From Metopolophium dirhodum (taxonomy: Eukaryota > Arthropoda > Insecta > Hemiptera > Aphididae): a stretch of 64,000 nt of DNA. The notes beneath the pieces are model-generated. The model had not been told where the DNA came from and ran no database searches. It saw nothing but the letters and a program-made list of their open reading frames with translations. The stretch covers positions 32,712,447 to 32,776,446 of the forward strand of contig NC_083564.1 of the NCBI RefSeq assembly GCF_019925205.1, written 5' to 3'. Made by a program: the position numbers and the translations under genes. Shown in pieces: positions 46,801 through 61,139 of this stretch (position 1 is its first letter; the number at the start of each line of letters is the position of its first letter).

Positions 46801-48934
46801 AATACCTTTATCTTGTACACCGTAGTAGTCCGAAACCGCCGTAAGCTTGTTTCGAAAAGTTTTTTTTTTTAATAGCTATATTATTTTTGTAAGAAACTTT
46901 GACACGCGGCCAAGGGGATTATAAAAGTTTGTTTCAGGTAAAATGCCTACGCAAAAATGTAAACCAATAACCGTTTAGCCGGACAAATAGGCGATGCGTT
47001 TAGCCGTGTAAAACTGTTTGAAAGTTGCGTGTAACTAACTATCATTTGAAAAAATGCTAAGTCATAATATTGTAAATCATGGTTTTGTACATATTAATAT
47101 ATTATTTAAACTAATAGTTTTTTTTTTTAAATGTAGTTTTAAATATATGATGAGTTTGATTGTGAGAATACCAATTAACCAAACACTAAACAGTATATAA
47201 TGTATTATGTATTAATTTGTCCAAATATTTTAGAACTTGTAAAGTGCTCTTACATATATGATAAATATTAAATATGATATTATGGTAAAATTATACGCGT
47301 GTATTGTTTTTTTTTTTTTATGGTAGCACATTATTATATAGTTATCGTGCCAAAGTCTCAGAAATGCGGTAAAAACATAAAAAAAAAAAAAAATCATCAA
47401 TAAAATATGTCCATCGAAATATATATTATTTGAATTTTACTGTTTTCAAATATCGCAACGTCTCTGAGTTGACGATTTTATTTTTATCCTATAAAATTCT
47501 CGCCATATTCTACGTACTGAATGTTATATATTTTCTACATTATAGCTAGTAATAAAAAGGTGCATTGCCCTTAAACCATATATACCTATGGGTTTATTCT
47601 TGATAACCCATAACTGCGTAGACTATATTTCATTGGTTAATGTTTACACAATTTATCTGGTGATCTTCGTACAAAAGTTCATTATTCCTGAACCATCATA
47701 CTCCGATGTATTGCGTTTAATGGTAAATATTGTTATATTATATACAGAAAAATAAATTGATAACAGCAAACGACCATATTTTTAATTTTAAATCGTACCG
47801 TTATCGATCAAATGTAAATTAACATTTTATTAACAGTTAAATACCGTTTAACATTTTGGATGTTAAAAAAGTTCAAAAACCCTTGATTGAAAAATAATGA
47901 TGGTTTTAAATCAAAGTTATATATTATAAGGTTACCTACAAAAAAATCTGATCATTCAATAATTTTGTAAAATCATTTCTCTGATCTAGGGAAAAGAGAG
48001 GATTTAGGAGAATTCCTCATAAGCAAAATAGGCTTGGGCCAAAAAAGATATAAAATAATTTGAAATTACGGTAGTGGAAGTATAAGATAAGAGAACTTAT
48101 ATGAACTACATCAGTGAAGTTAATTAAAGATATATAAATAATATAATATATTATATAGGGTTATTCAAATTTTAAGCTACAGTAACTTAGTCTATGAGAA
48201 AAAGAGCTTTTAATATATAATTATATGAGCTACGTATATTATAGTAATGTTTAGGTATTTAATATTATTAACGGTTCTTAATTTTTTGTGAACTCCATAT
48301 TATAAGCGTTGGTGAAAAATAACTTTTATTATAGCTTTTCATTAATAGCTTTAATAAAAAAAAAAATCATTATTTACATTGTTATACTAACAAATTTCAT
48401 TCCATTATTGTACAATTTATATATTTATATTTCTGGTTGATGTAATCAATATACGATAATTTATTAATATTTTATGTTGTCTGTTTACGGAATTCTCGGT
48501 ACAGATATCGTATTAATTTAACTTTTTAGTTGAATAAAAAATGATGCATATAATATATCATAATAAATTATATCGTCCTGTAACAAATATAATGTATTAA
48601 GGCTGGAGAAGTTAGGTTTTTTATGGCTATAGTTAATTAATTAAGTTAATCAACAAAAAAGTTAGTTAGTTAGTATGCTTAAGTCAATTAAGTTATAATA
48701 TTTATATCGTATTATTTATTTATTTGATATAAGTATTGAAACTTATTTTTTATTTTTATCATATTTCAATGGTATTATATAGATATTTAATACGATACGT
48801 TTTCTGGTCAAGAAGTTTATATATCTTAGAATGATAGATAGAATAGATCTTAGTCTAATTCATTTGTAATTTGAATTGTTTATATTTTTCAAAATAAAAT
48901 TTAAAAAAATGCAATTTACCTATTTTTAATTTTT
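43870..48934. other. Long stretch without supported gene
   Basis: AT-rich, with a mildly GC-richer zone at 44440-45560 (GACGAATACGGGACGCGG, GACGCCGGACGTCACGG). Minus-strand frames at 45688-45975 and 46587-46820 have no domain I can name, and the second begins on GTG. Confidence 0.45.
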
Positions 48935-48943
48935 AAGTATTGT

Positions 48944-49883
48944 TTTCCGAGGGAAGTGACCTATCACCTATACTTTACAATATCTACACATCAGATATGC
49001 CCAAAACAAACCATACAACTTTAGCGATATATGCAGACGATACCGCTATACTAGCATCAAATAAAGACCCAAACATAGTCACCCACGATATACAATACCA
49101 CTTAAATCTAATCTCCGATTGGACTCAAAAATGGAAAATTAAAATAAACGAAAACAAATCAGTTCAAATAAATTTTTCTCTGAAAAAAAACGAATGTCCG
49201 CAACTTTTGCTCAATAATTCACCAATTACTGTCCAAAATGTAACCAAATACCTCGGAGTTCATCTAGATAAAAGACTTACCTGGGCCCAACACACAAAAC
49301 AGAAAAGAAAACAATCAAACACACGTCTACATCTCCTCCGTCCATTATTGTCTCCTTCAATGAATTTAAAAAACAAAATATTAATATACAAGACGATAAT
49401 TAACCCCCTCTGGTAATATGGTATCCAAATCTGGGGCCAAGCCAAACCATCCAATATAAGACCCATACAAGCTTTCCAGTCTATATGTCTTAGACAAATA
49501 ACTGGAGCCCCATGGTATATGACCAACGACGCAATCCCAACAGTCAACGAAATAGCAACTCGTCATTACAAAAAGTTTCACTCCAAACTGCACTTGAACC
49601 AAAACTCTTTAATTTCCCGCATGTCCTCTATAACCATCCCCAACAATCCTCCGAGGAGGTTAAAAAGAAAATGGCCAAGAGACGCTCTTGCCTAACGGTC
49701 TCCATATTATATGAACCCATCAAATTAAATAAGAGGTACTGTTGATGGACGGTTTTCCCCCCTTAAGACATTCAAGTCATTTTAATATTACCTATGTTAT
49801 CAAATTTACTTATTGTACAAATTCTATAGATTGTAAATATGCTAAAATAAATAAAAAAATAAAAAAATACATCTAAAAAAAAA
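48944..49883 (+). mobile_element. 5'-truncated Jockey-like LINE with 9-bp target duplication
   Basis: A 940-bp insertion begins inside the reverse-transcriptase gene and ends with an A-rich tail. The same AAGTATTGT stands at 48935-48943 and 49884-49892. The interior carries reverse-transcriptase palm motifs, the C-terminal PLW-YGIQIWG...FQS...YKKFHSKL region, a stop at 49693-49695, and a 3' UTR ending in A-rich blocks. Known: 5' truncation and variable target duplications are hallmarks of LINE target-primed insertion. The nearly intact frame suggests a fairly recent insertion. Confidence 0.85.
48947..49695 (+). pseudogene. LINE reverse transcriptase, C-terminal part, one in-frame stop
   Basis: Seen: EGSDLSPILYNIYTSDMP, then IYADDTA with the catalytic YADD pair (about 49027-49045), then TKYLGVHLDKRLTW, then IYKTIINPLW. 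A TAA at 49414-49416 interrupts the PLWxYGIQ motif where most relatives have Thr. The same frame then continues without shift for 92 codons to the natural stop at 49693-49695. Known: this enzyme copies LINE RNA at the chromosomal nick. The N-terminal endonuclease and first reverse-transcriptase blocks are missing by 5' truncation. The frame's apparent first codon lies in the target duplication and is not a real start. Confidence 0.85.
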
Positions 49884-50385
49884 AAGTATTGTATATTTTA
49901 TGTGAATATAAGAAAAATAACCTTAATGCCTTATAAGCCAAGAGCCAAGAAGAGTATTGACTGACGTCACTTCCAATTCCAAGGACTAAATTAGGACGGA
50001 AATAAAAAAAATAAAAAAACATTTCTAAAAAATAAAAATTTAAAGTAGATAGAATACAAATTTATAATTGTTGATCTTCTTTTAGTTAAAAATGAATGAA
50101 TGAAAAAGTTTCCTTAACTTAATTAAAAGATAAAATTTGATATTTTATAATTTTGGGAACTAAATCATACCTATCCATTCGATGAATTTCATTATTTATT
50201 TAGCACAAAGCAATGTGGGCATAGTGATAATAAGTAGGTGTTCTTCGTAAATTCAAAATAAAGTCATTAATTCCAAACATACCAACAATATTTTTACTTG
50301 AAATTCGTATTTATTAGTAATATACTTTAACCATTTTAACCTCGTAAGTCGTGAAGTATATGTAATGTTGTACATTCTATAATTA

Positions 50386-50534
50386 CAGTGGCTGCGTAGA
50401 CGGGAGTTTAAATTAGGGGGAGGGGAGGGATGTATATTAATTATTTCTAAGGTAAATCGCAGGGTAGTGCCCCCCGAACTTATATTGTAAACTGGTCATT
50501 TACAACATCCTCCTCCCCCTGTAAATCCACCATG
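50386..50534. mobile_element. Possible 149-bp MITE with CAGTGG-type ends
   Basis: Left CAGTGGCTGCG...AGGGGGAGGGGAGGGATGT and right, inverted, CATGGTGGATTTACAGGGGGAGGAGGATGT share the G-rich word and a TGG near the tip. Flanks TATAATTA and TATAATAG share six of eight bases. In AT-rich DNA such a flank match is weak evidence. Confidence 0.35.
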
Positions 50535-50739
50535 TATAATAGATGTGAAAAGTAAAGAATCTTTAGTAGGCATTCTATATTATTTAAAATATTTTTACAT
50601 TTAAAACAAACTTACTATAATATTGAATGTAAAAACACGCAAATCCAAGCATAACAGAAAAATAAGTGTTAAATAAGTACTACTATTACTATTTTAGAAC
50701 AATACACAATTCGATCTTTAATATCGATCATTATTATTA

Positions 50740-51250
50740 ATTTACTATTAATTGGGTATATTATAATAGTCAGGTACTCTGCTGTCACACCGTCCATGAT
50801 ACGTACCGTATCGCTCGTACAACATAATATATACATCCCTTTTGACGAAAACGATCTCCCACGTAATTTTAATGTTGTCCGATGCAGACGCTATGGATAT
50901 CATTGTCGTCGTCGTCGTCAAATAGTTGAATCGTAAAACGGCAAACGTGTTCAAGTGCACACGGCGCAGTATACTCGCAGGGTATATATATATATCACCT
51001 ACCCTATGTACCCAAGTTCGGGAAGAGTATAATACATCGGGCGAGTCTCACTGATGGGCGCAATGATATAGGTAGCGATTCGATGGCTGCAACGTGTATT
51101 GACGACACTGCGGCACTATTATTATAGGTGGCCGTTGTTCGCGGCGTGGAAACAATAGCGAGACAAAGTTTGTTCCGGAAAACCGAATGGTAATTGTTGT
51201 AAGCGTGCTGCGATAGTAATGCAACCGGCGCTCGAAGCATTCGACATTTA
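50740..51250. other. GC-richer island, no gene assigned
   Basis: Contains GTATCGCTCGTAC, GTCGTCGTCGTC and a GTATATATATATATC run. Two minus-strand frames (50748-50960 and 51004-51240) have no known domain. It may be a promoter or leader. Confidence 0.22.
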
Positions 51251-51259
51251 TATATTATA

Positions 51260-52890
51260 CGCTCAATGGTATGAATTAATTTTCATTTACGCAGTTGAGA
51301 ATATTATATAATGTTATAATATACAATATAGTAGCCCAAAATATAATAACGATGAAAAAAAAACCATATTATTTTCGACAATATTTTATGTACTATGTAC
51401 TCTTGTGTTATCGTAGACACAGGTATATTTTACAATTAAGTCAACGTTTAACTCTGGTGCGATATAAAACGTAAACCTCCATAATACTTATGTGTTATGA
51501 ATAAATTGTGCGCAGTACCTATTGTAATCCACACATAATATAACATGAAATAATAATGCGTACTTGGGCAATAACATTGCAATGAGTTTTATTTTTAAAG
51601 AAATATGACTTCTTTATTAGAGATGAAATTTGAAAAGAATTCGGTTCCGGCATTGTGCCGTTGTTAAAAGCCAAAAAACTCGTGTTCTGAAACCTTCGTC
51701 TGTCTATCAGGTACAATTTATGAACCATGCACTATTATGTCTGTGCCAAAAACCATTCGTTCAACCACAAAAAAAAAAACCAAAGAGACAACAGTATACG
51801 TCGGCTAAAAGCGTCTAGTATTTTTCATGGCGCCTAAACGGCTGGACTAACGTTTTAGATTATATGTGCAAAAAACACGCAATACAAAATCGTTGTACGT
51901 CATGATTGAAAATTGACATAATATAATGGTAAATGTCAACATACCTAATTGTATGTTTTTATAGAGTAAAAACTATTTTCGAATATATAATAGTATATTA
52001 TATTATAATTATTGTAATTTATGATGTATTCGTTAGAACGATTGTTAAAAACATTAACTGACGAAAATGTTAAAAGTACATAGTATTCTACATTTTTAAT
52101 AAGACGACGGATAAATAAACGAAAAATAAGTGCCACAACGCAATCTAATAGGAGATATTATACTATAACTATATCGACATTAAAAAAATAATTAATCAAT
52201 AAACTAGACTTTAGAAGAAAATTATAATTACAATAGACATATAAATAAATAAATTTATTTGTCTATGATAAATATTAAATACATGTAATTTGATTATTAT
52301 ACACATACCGAATAGTTTCATATTAGAATAATAGAATTAATTCATATTAGAATTTATCGAAGCTTGTATTAGCCGTTAAATATTAGTCATTTTTTTTTTT
52401 AAAATTAATTAAATATTATTTTATGTCATAATACAGTACGATATTATGTAGGTCTCAATACAAAGCATCATAGGAGTTTTTTATTTTGTTTAATTTTACG
52501 TAATATATGTATTTACTATTTAGACATTGTCAAAGAACGACCTACAGATTTTGGGATTTTGGTGTAATAGAACCGATTTGAAATTAATGTTGATTTACTG
52601 ATGTTTAAGACGCGTACCGTTATAATGTCTTATATCGCCTATTTTACATGTACATTTTGGTAATATATCTACTAAAGCTACATTTTATAGAATGTAGTAC
52701 AACGTTGTAGTTAAAAATTGATACTATATACTTTTTACTCCGCGTTGGTAAAGTTCCAAAATTTTTTCGTACTATTTGTAAAGTCAGGTTAGCACATATA
52801 TAATTTGTGGTCCTGTTAGTAAGTTTGAATTATATATATCATTATACGAACAATGCAGTGAAGTGTCTCGCACACAATTTTTTTACTCTC
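51260..52890. other. AT-rich stretch without supported gene
   Basis: Short frames only, none with recognisable motifs. Confidence 0.5.
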
Positions 52891-52899
52891 TCTGATTTA

Positions 52900-53740
52900 T
52901 CTACGCACGCCGAACTACCCCGCGCTGTTTCTTAAAAGCTGTAACGATATTCAAATTGTACGCTGTTTTCTGCTGCAGAGAGCAACGGCACTACTACTGT
53001 AATACGCACGCCGATATGCAAATTTTCCGTTCTTGTCCGAAAAGCGTCACTACTAAACTAGGCACTCGCGGGGCGCGCAACTTTTCCGCGTTTTTCCGCG
53101 TTTGTTTCGTTTTACAAACTGTTGCCGGTGACTAATTATTAACCGACGTCGCATAATAAATTCGGTTTTCAAACTTTCCCGCGCCAGTGTGTTTTTTAAC
53201 ACGCTCTGACCAATTTAGACGTCTATAATTATTTAGGACGCGGCGCCACCGTAAAATACTCGGTCTCGTCGGACTCTCGAGATTATCCCGTCGAGTTTCG
53301 TTTCGATCCTGCAGGACTTTTTAAACGCGCCCTAATTGCCCGATTCGAAATTTGTCATTGTCGCACCACTATATATAATATATGTATACCGTCCTGGCCG
53401 CCATCTTGTACGCTCGACGTTTCCCGTTGGGATCGCGAAAAACTCGCGCCCGACAGCAGATAAAGCCAATTTGTATAATATACAAGGGCTCGTCACCGTC
53501 GCGAATATATTATTATTTTTCCGTTTCGGTGCGTCAAAAACCGCGTCGAATATTCCCTAGCCTCGATGACGAGAATCGTTCTATCGAAAGTATGACGTGC
53601 GCACCTATATTTGTATATAATATTATTATACGACGACGGACCAATTATTTCCGACGCTAACGATCGTACTATCATCTCCAAGTCTCCGCCATCCAGTGAG
53701 ACCGAACGTCAGCCGTGCGATGATCGTATTATTCAAAGCC
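52900..53740. promoter_or_regulatory. CpG-rich island, possible promoter
   Basis: About 840 bp with many CpGs, including a doubled TTTTCCGCG/TTTTTCCGCG at about 53084-53102. Frames inside (for example 53382-53660) have no known domain. The island probably marks a promoter or untranslated exon; direction cannot be told. Confidence 0.28.
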
Positions 53741-53749
53741 GAGGTGGTT

Positions 53750-56700
53750 TAGAAATGCATTTTTCTTGGTCAAGTATTATATTATAATTAATGCAAATAT
53801 GCGAATGGTAAGAGGTTTTTTAATAGCTCGCGAGATATTACTCTATGTATGTATTTATATAATAGCATTTGTAATATTTTCTATTATAAACACCGAGTGT
53901 GTAATTAACACAGTTACTTAATTAAATAATGAAAAAAATGGTTAGAAATTCTATGAAGCAAAAAAATATTAGCTCATTGACTTGCGTTTAATCAACTAAC
54001 GGTGTATACGTATAAATTATTAACAGTTAAAAATTATAAAAATTAACTTGATTTTATGCGATAGCTCATAGATGCAGAGATCTTTTGTGGCTTTAAACCA
54101 ATGCGAATCATGGTCTTGTGAGCGTATTATCGGTGGCCGAGATGGCATGAGTACAGGTAGGAGCAGAAGCGTACGTGCAACGAAATTTCACTCAAGTTCG
54201 ATAATCATTATGCAGATTAAACGCAGCCTAATTTTACGCAAATTTAATTCAACATGTCTCTCGTTTTGCAGCACGTGACACAATCATCTTCAAAGGTATC
54301 GTACGATGTAGCATAGTAATATAATTTGAGTATAATATTACGGTATAGACGTTCCGAAGAATACACAGAAATTACAACCATAGGTGCGTGAACAGTCAAA
54401 TTTTAGGGTGGAGGATCTGTTTTTTTAACAACACTTACATTTAAATTGGAAAATATTTTTGTATTACCTCCTCCTCTCCGTATCAATATTTTAAATATTT
54501 TTGTTCCTGGTATCATAAATATAACAACCTATTTTACAATAAACATTAGAACACGAAGCATATAAATGGAAGTTAATCAAACATAATAATTAATTTCTAT
54601 AACAGCAGCAACAATTTGTATATTTTATTGAATACCAAAATACCAAAATCATTTTTGTTTCCGTGATATGGTTCAGGCCAAAGATAAAAACGAATGACTC
54701 TAAAAGTATACCAAAACAGAATCCAATTTATAAGTATTTGTAAAATAGTAATAAACCATTCTAATTATCTACTACCTATATAACATAATAATACTAGGCA
54801 AATATTTTTCGGGGTTCGGGAATTATTTGATGAAGCTGAATTCTCGTAAACCCCATCTATAAAATCATACGGTGAAATGCACGAATCATCCCTACAGGTA
54901 ACGATCGAGTAGGTACGTAATATTCACAGTATGCTTATTAAGTAGGGTTCTGAAAGTTTTTATTTTATTTTACATTTTCTCTCGCCTTTAATACAGTTTA
55001 TTGTTACATAACATAGGCAGTATTTTATATCATACGTAAATCGTAAATCTCGTTTGGACATGTAAATTGCATTTGAAATACTATCTTAAATATCAAAGAG
55101 ACAGTGTCTGAGTGCTTCTAATAGTAATATGAAACGTTTTCGAAAATAAATTTTTTTCATAATTTTAAGTACGTAACATTACAATTCAAAACAATATTTT
55201 TGAAAAAAAAATTATTTTTTTACCTTTAGCTATCGTTATTTATTCGTATGTTTCTTATTTATTTTTAAGCAAAAAATATACGTTTTAATTTAATATTCCA
55301 AAGCAGTATATTTAATATATTATGTATATACAAATAGAAACTCGAAACAGTAGGTAGTTAATTCATTATCAACATTTAAAAGTTTAAATGAGGTTTCTAA
55401 TTTGACAAACTAAAAAAAATCCACATCATTAAACCAATACACTACTAGCCTTGCTCAGATTCTAAATTAAGATTTTCATTCCACTTACTATCAATTTAAT
55501 TCTTTAGGTGTATTTATAAAATATCATGATAATATTGTAATAAGTCTTTAAAAAAAATCCAACTCTTAAAAAAAAAATCATTTTCGTCAATAGGATTTTA
55601 TTGCATAGCATAATATTTTGTTTAATATTCTAGAATACAATTTCAATATTTTCCGTATCACAATATTGATGTAACAAGATGTACCTATGCTATTTTTTTC
55701 AAGTATTTAATATTTCAATACTACTATTATGATGACACGGCGTTCTGGATAGGCAATTCAGGTACACCACTGTTATACGTCCATTTTATAAGTGTATGAC
55801 TATTTTGTATTTGCACAGTAATATTGTTCATGAAAACTGATTGAAAACATTCAAATGAAACGATAGCAAAAAACATAATGGGCTTTCCAAGCATAATATT
55901 GTAACTTTTAAGTGGTTTGATATGTATTTGAAGTGATATTTACAGTATCATATTATATTTACATTATACCTATACTATGTTTATAACTATTGAATACAAT
56001 TTTTAGTAGCAGAGAATGAAATGAGTGGAAAACATTTTTATTGATAACGACAAAATTGTGATTTGTGTTCCAATTTATAAACAAAAATATTTATTCAATA
56101 ATTGCATTTAAATGTATGCAGTTATTTACAATTTATTGTACTGGATATTATCAACGACTCGTGTTTATAATATCTTCAGCTAATTGCTACAACAACTCTT
56201 GCACTTTTTGTCATATTAAAAATTATCTAATGCCGCAATATTTCATGTTGTTCATAAAGTATGATGGTGTTGTTATATTTTAATATTATATTTATCATAC
56301 CTACATTTTTCAAAAGTAATTTAATGAAGTGATAAGTGATTATATATATATATATTATATTTATTTAGTAAATTACAAAAGCAAAAACAAGTTCAACGTT
56401 AACTACAATTCCAACTCAATAAAAAAAAAAATCAACATAAATTATCTTGATTATAATATTATCAATGCTATAATTAAGCTATAAAAGGCTTGGTTTTTTT
56501 TAAAAAAATAAATTTCCTTTGATATTTAATTTGAAATTTCTTAAGAAATGAGAATAGTTAGGTATACTGCCCTATCATCTATATAACCTGTAAAATAATA
56601 CCAGCCTTATAAACTCGAGTATCGTTTTTTATGTAGACTGTAGACATGTTCTGTAAATCTCGCCAGGTGAACTATAAGCATTGAGAAGTATTGTAATTGT

Positions 56701-59700
56701 ATTTTTTCCTTCGTGATATTTTAATAAACTAAATCATATTGTATGATGTTTAATAGCACAAAGAATTATATTATATTTTCAAGTGTTTTAATTTGGGATT
56801 ACGGGACAAGGAAATATAGTATAAAGTATAATATTATACTTATTTAATATTACAGTAATTTTAACATTTGAATGTCAGTATCCATTGAAAGTCACCTAAA
56901 AAATTAAACATGTTTAGTTTTAAGAATTCTATAAAATATGACTTTATTTTCTTCAACATTTGATATGATTTTAAATTATTAAATATAACTACAATACACA
57001 AAACATTAAGTATGCTGTGAAAAGCTAGTACAAATAAACATATACGTTATGCTTTGTTAAAATTGTTATATTTCGTAAGAATGGTTGTTCAAAAAATACA
57101 CGAAACTTTATCATGCACGTCACAAAATTATGCTATACCTGAAACTGTTAACAAAAAAAGTTTAATTTGCTTAAGAAAAATATTTGTCAACGATAACAAT
57201 AAAAAAAAATTCTTACTAAGAATTTAATAGGTATTATATTTCTTTTAGTAACAAGGTAAATTTACTTTTTAATTTTGTGTTATAGTAATATGTAAGTGTC
57301 CACGATTGTTTAATGGTAAAAATGTGTTTATATAGATAAATACTCTTTTAGTTCATTGCTCCGAACCAAAATAAACCTTATTAATAACATCTTTAGAATT
57401 TATTATGCTCAGTCACATTCATTTTAAATTACATTTTAATTTGAACGAAAATAAATGTAACGAAATGTGTAGGTAAATTATTATTTTTATATTATTACGT
57501 TTGCAGGTCATAACTGACAAAGACTGAAAATTATTAAGTGATCAAAAAATGTGAATGGTTTAATGAAATATTTATTTTTTATTCGTTTGACATATTTTAA
57601 ATAACATTTATGATATTATTTTTAATGTTGGATTTATATTTTATAAAAGAAACATTATTATTGACAAAATGTCTGAAATTTACATGAACAGTTTTAAATT
57701 AAAACTTTGAATTGGCCTTTTCAAGTTTGCTTTATCTTTACAATGTTTTGGTTTTATGTTGTTAGTATATATATATATTATATGTTTCTACTGTACAATA
57801 ACTGAAAATTATAACTATATGGTTTCAGGGTATGTATCAGCATTCTGTTTGTATATTAGATACAAATTCAAAGACATAATTCAAGCATAATGAAAAATAT
57901 ATTTTTACGATTTAGATGTATCTTAATAACACATGTTTGTGTCGTTTAGAATTATGATTTCATGAAGACAAGATTTATATATTCCGTACATTGGCCATTA
58001 TATAATTCCAGATTAAAAGTTATTTATTAAATTTTGGAAGTTATTTTTATTACATTTAAAAAAAAAATTCAATATAATATTGGGTCTATAATATTGTAAT
58101 TTGTAAATTGTTCGTTTAAATGACTCATTGTAACAACTGTGTCCCGTTGCATTATATTTATTTTACTACCGTTTTATATATAGTTATATTATATAGTATT
58201 ATTCAATATTCATATTTTAGAATATTTTCTGACTCTGTAAAAATATAAATAACACTTGCGCACTTTGCAATGCAATTTTACATCATATGAAATATCATAA
58301 GATATTGTACATAATATCCATACTTATATATTATATTATATTATGGGAATTTTGTTTTAACGGAAAGTTTTTACATAAAACATTTCGAATAGGAACAAAC
58401 TATTAAATCATTCTACTGTGACGAGTCTTAATAGTTTAACATAGCTAACAGAATTAGGAAAATTGTGGTTTGGGAGGGGGGGGAGATTAAATAAATCAAT
58501 TTGGGAGATGGGCGAATGAAGGCCTGTTAAGTCCATTTTTATTAAATTTTCCAGTAAATTGAAAAATATTATATTGTATTAAGGCGACTCGAAAAGTTTC
58601 TATGAAGGTATAAAGCATAGCTTATAGCAAAAGTTTTTTTGGTGTAACTAATGGACTGAATCATAAAACCATTTTCGGAATATCAACAAGTTAATATAAT
58701 AAATATGGCGAGTTTATTTAATGGAAAAAAAATCATCAATAGTTTATCAGACAATACTACAATTTACAATAATATTGTAAGACTAATAATTTGTGTAATA
58801 CCAATAATGGATACGCGTCCTGTTCTTAATTCATCATTAGTAAATTGTAACTGCATAATGTATATATCCATAATAGGTATGGCGTTATTGAAGTTCTCAC
58901 GAAACAATAGAGTCTACAAACTAAACGGCTGAAGTTCGGTTGGACGGTCTAATATCCGAGTCAATCAAACCACTTTCAACGATGAGCAAGTTTTGTACTG
59001 GATATTATGGCACTTTACAAATTAATTCACGACGATGATAATATCATATAATATAATATAATACATTATATTGAACATATATTCATAACTATACAGTTGA
59101 TATTTTAATCACCCTATAGTTGCATTGATTTTAGTTTTAAACCAAAAACTGCAACTTAGGTGTTCCAGTCTCAGTCGTCATCAGATCCCTATCCGAAATA
59201 ATTCCTCCGTTTGTACAGTTATTAAAGCGAATCAATGTTAATACATAAGAACGGTAGTTACTGATTAGACAACTTGAATTGCAAATAGCGAAAAAATAAA
59301 AAATATAACACACAATATAGTGAATCAAAATATAATACTCGACAGTATTTCTTGGCCCGAACTAAAAAATACAATTTGAGAGGGTGTAGATTTATTTCCA
59401 TATTATAAGCGTAGCGTACTAGTATTGTAGTCGTGTCTAAACAATAGTACACGATTGCAAAAGTGCAGTTTCGGAGGAGGAGAGAAGTTGATAAGTGGAT
59501 TACTAAAATATAATAGTAAAATATAAATCATAATAAGTGAGTATTATATTATGTGTATTATTGTGTAATATTTGTACAAGATAACAACCGTTTAACAAAA
59601 GTGACACTTATACAATTTGTAATTTTGCATTCGCGAAACGATCGTATACTATGTGCAATATACACTTCACTCATCCATATCTCTATCGATGTGATTTTTT

Positions 59701-61130
59701 ACAAAACATATCCATATATGTAATGTGTATATTATATTATTATAATATATCATTGAAATTATTAAAATATATTGAGATCGCCTTGCTTTTGATTTTATAT
59801 CATGTTTCAATCGAACTGTATAACAATGATGTATGGTAGGTAGGTCAAATGTTTATTATTTTTTTGATGATACATCCCTATTATTAATTAGTGTGACTTT
59901 TCATTTGGTCACAACAGACAGTTTCAATAATAATAATAATAATAATATGTATTATACTATCCACTATGTGTTGTTTTATTTTTTATGTACCTATAGTTGA
60001 ACGACCAAATTGTTATCGAATACAAAAACACAATATAATCGTATATTCAACGATAGGTATTGTTATAATAATTCAAATACCTATCTGTGTTTGATTAATT
60101 GAAATGTAATATTATATCGTATTTAGACCTGCATTTGTTTTTAATGGTACACCTGATATATGTTTTTAATTCAAGAGTTTGTACAATTTAGTGTTTGAAA
60201 TTTACTTTTAACCTTTTTTAAAAAAAAGTTTTTATCTTTTATTATTATTACATCCAACGTAATTACTCCATTCGGGAACTACAGTGTTTATGACCGTCAC
60301 ACGTAGTGGACACCGAAGCGATAATTTTTCCGAGTTAATTTTCAACCACCTCTGTAGTTTCGTGTTTGTTAAGGGAAAATAATGTTACCCGGCGGTTATA
60401 TTGGAATCTTAAATCTATAAATCTTTGATTTATTTTATGGTAATATTCTTTGTATCTAAATTCATTATATAAGATTTCGTAGTTTTTTTGCAAATTAAAT
60501 ATTCTTGAAAATAAATCTCGTTACAATAAGGCATTGTTTTTCTATTTCGATTGCCCCATGTCACTTTTTAAACAGAACTACGCCTAAAAAAATTATAAGT
60601 ACAAGAAATTTCCGTGGTGTTATGTTGTAAGAATGAATTTTAACTCCAATCAATAAAATTATTTGTATATTTGGATTTGCACTTATTTACTAGGCGGTAA
60701 TTATTATTTATTACCGAAAACCAAACGTAAGACCCTAATAAAAGCTTAGAATCCATAAAATTATGTGCATGCAAACATTTCTTAGATGGATAAAACAAAT
60801 TGTATAATGGAGTCTTAGATAGTTAAAATTACTTTTTATTAGATAGAAACAATATTAAAGGAGTTCATGAAGAATAAAATAATATCGATTGTAAAAAAAT
60901 TAATAAAATATTTTGTTCACGCATGAAAAATTCTCTTTAATATAATAATATTATACATGGGTAATCCATCTACAACCTACCGTTACAACTTACCATAGTA
61001 ATATGGTCTATTATGAATTGTAAAATAACTAGATTTTGTTATACAGATAATAACGTTTGTTTCAATTTCCAACTAAACAACGTCATGGGACGTAATTTAA
61101 TATAAAATCTATTATATACTATTAGTTATT
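53750..61130. other. Long AT-rich stretch without supported gene
   Basis: No recognised gene or RNA. A frame at 54072-54164 ending at ACAG|GTAGGA is discussed among the rejected items. Sequence near 54383 (CCATAGGTGCGTGAA) recalls the CATAGGCG ends but lacks a partner. Several TA and AAT microsatellites (56342, 59928). Confidence 0.45.
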
Positions 61131-61139
61131 ACCCTGCCT

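Noticed and set aside
54072..54164. Exon resembling a clip-domain or trypsin-like protease (LNQCE, ERIIGG)
   Set aside because: The two motifs belong to different parts of such proteins and lie only a few residues apart; no catalytic residues or further exons are near.
54383..54900. Third CATAGGCG-family MITE starting CCATAGGTGCGTGAA
   Set aside because: No matching inverted end or 8-bp duplication could be found downstream.
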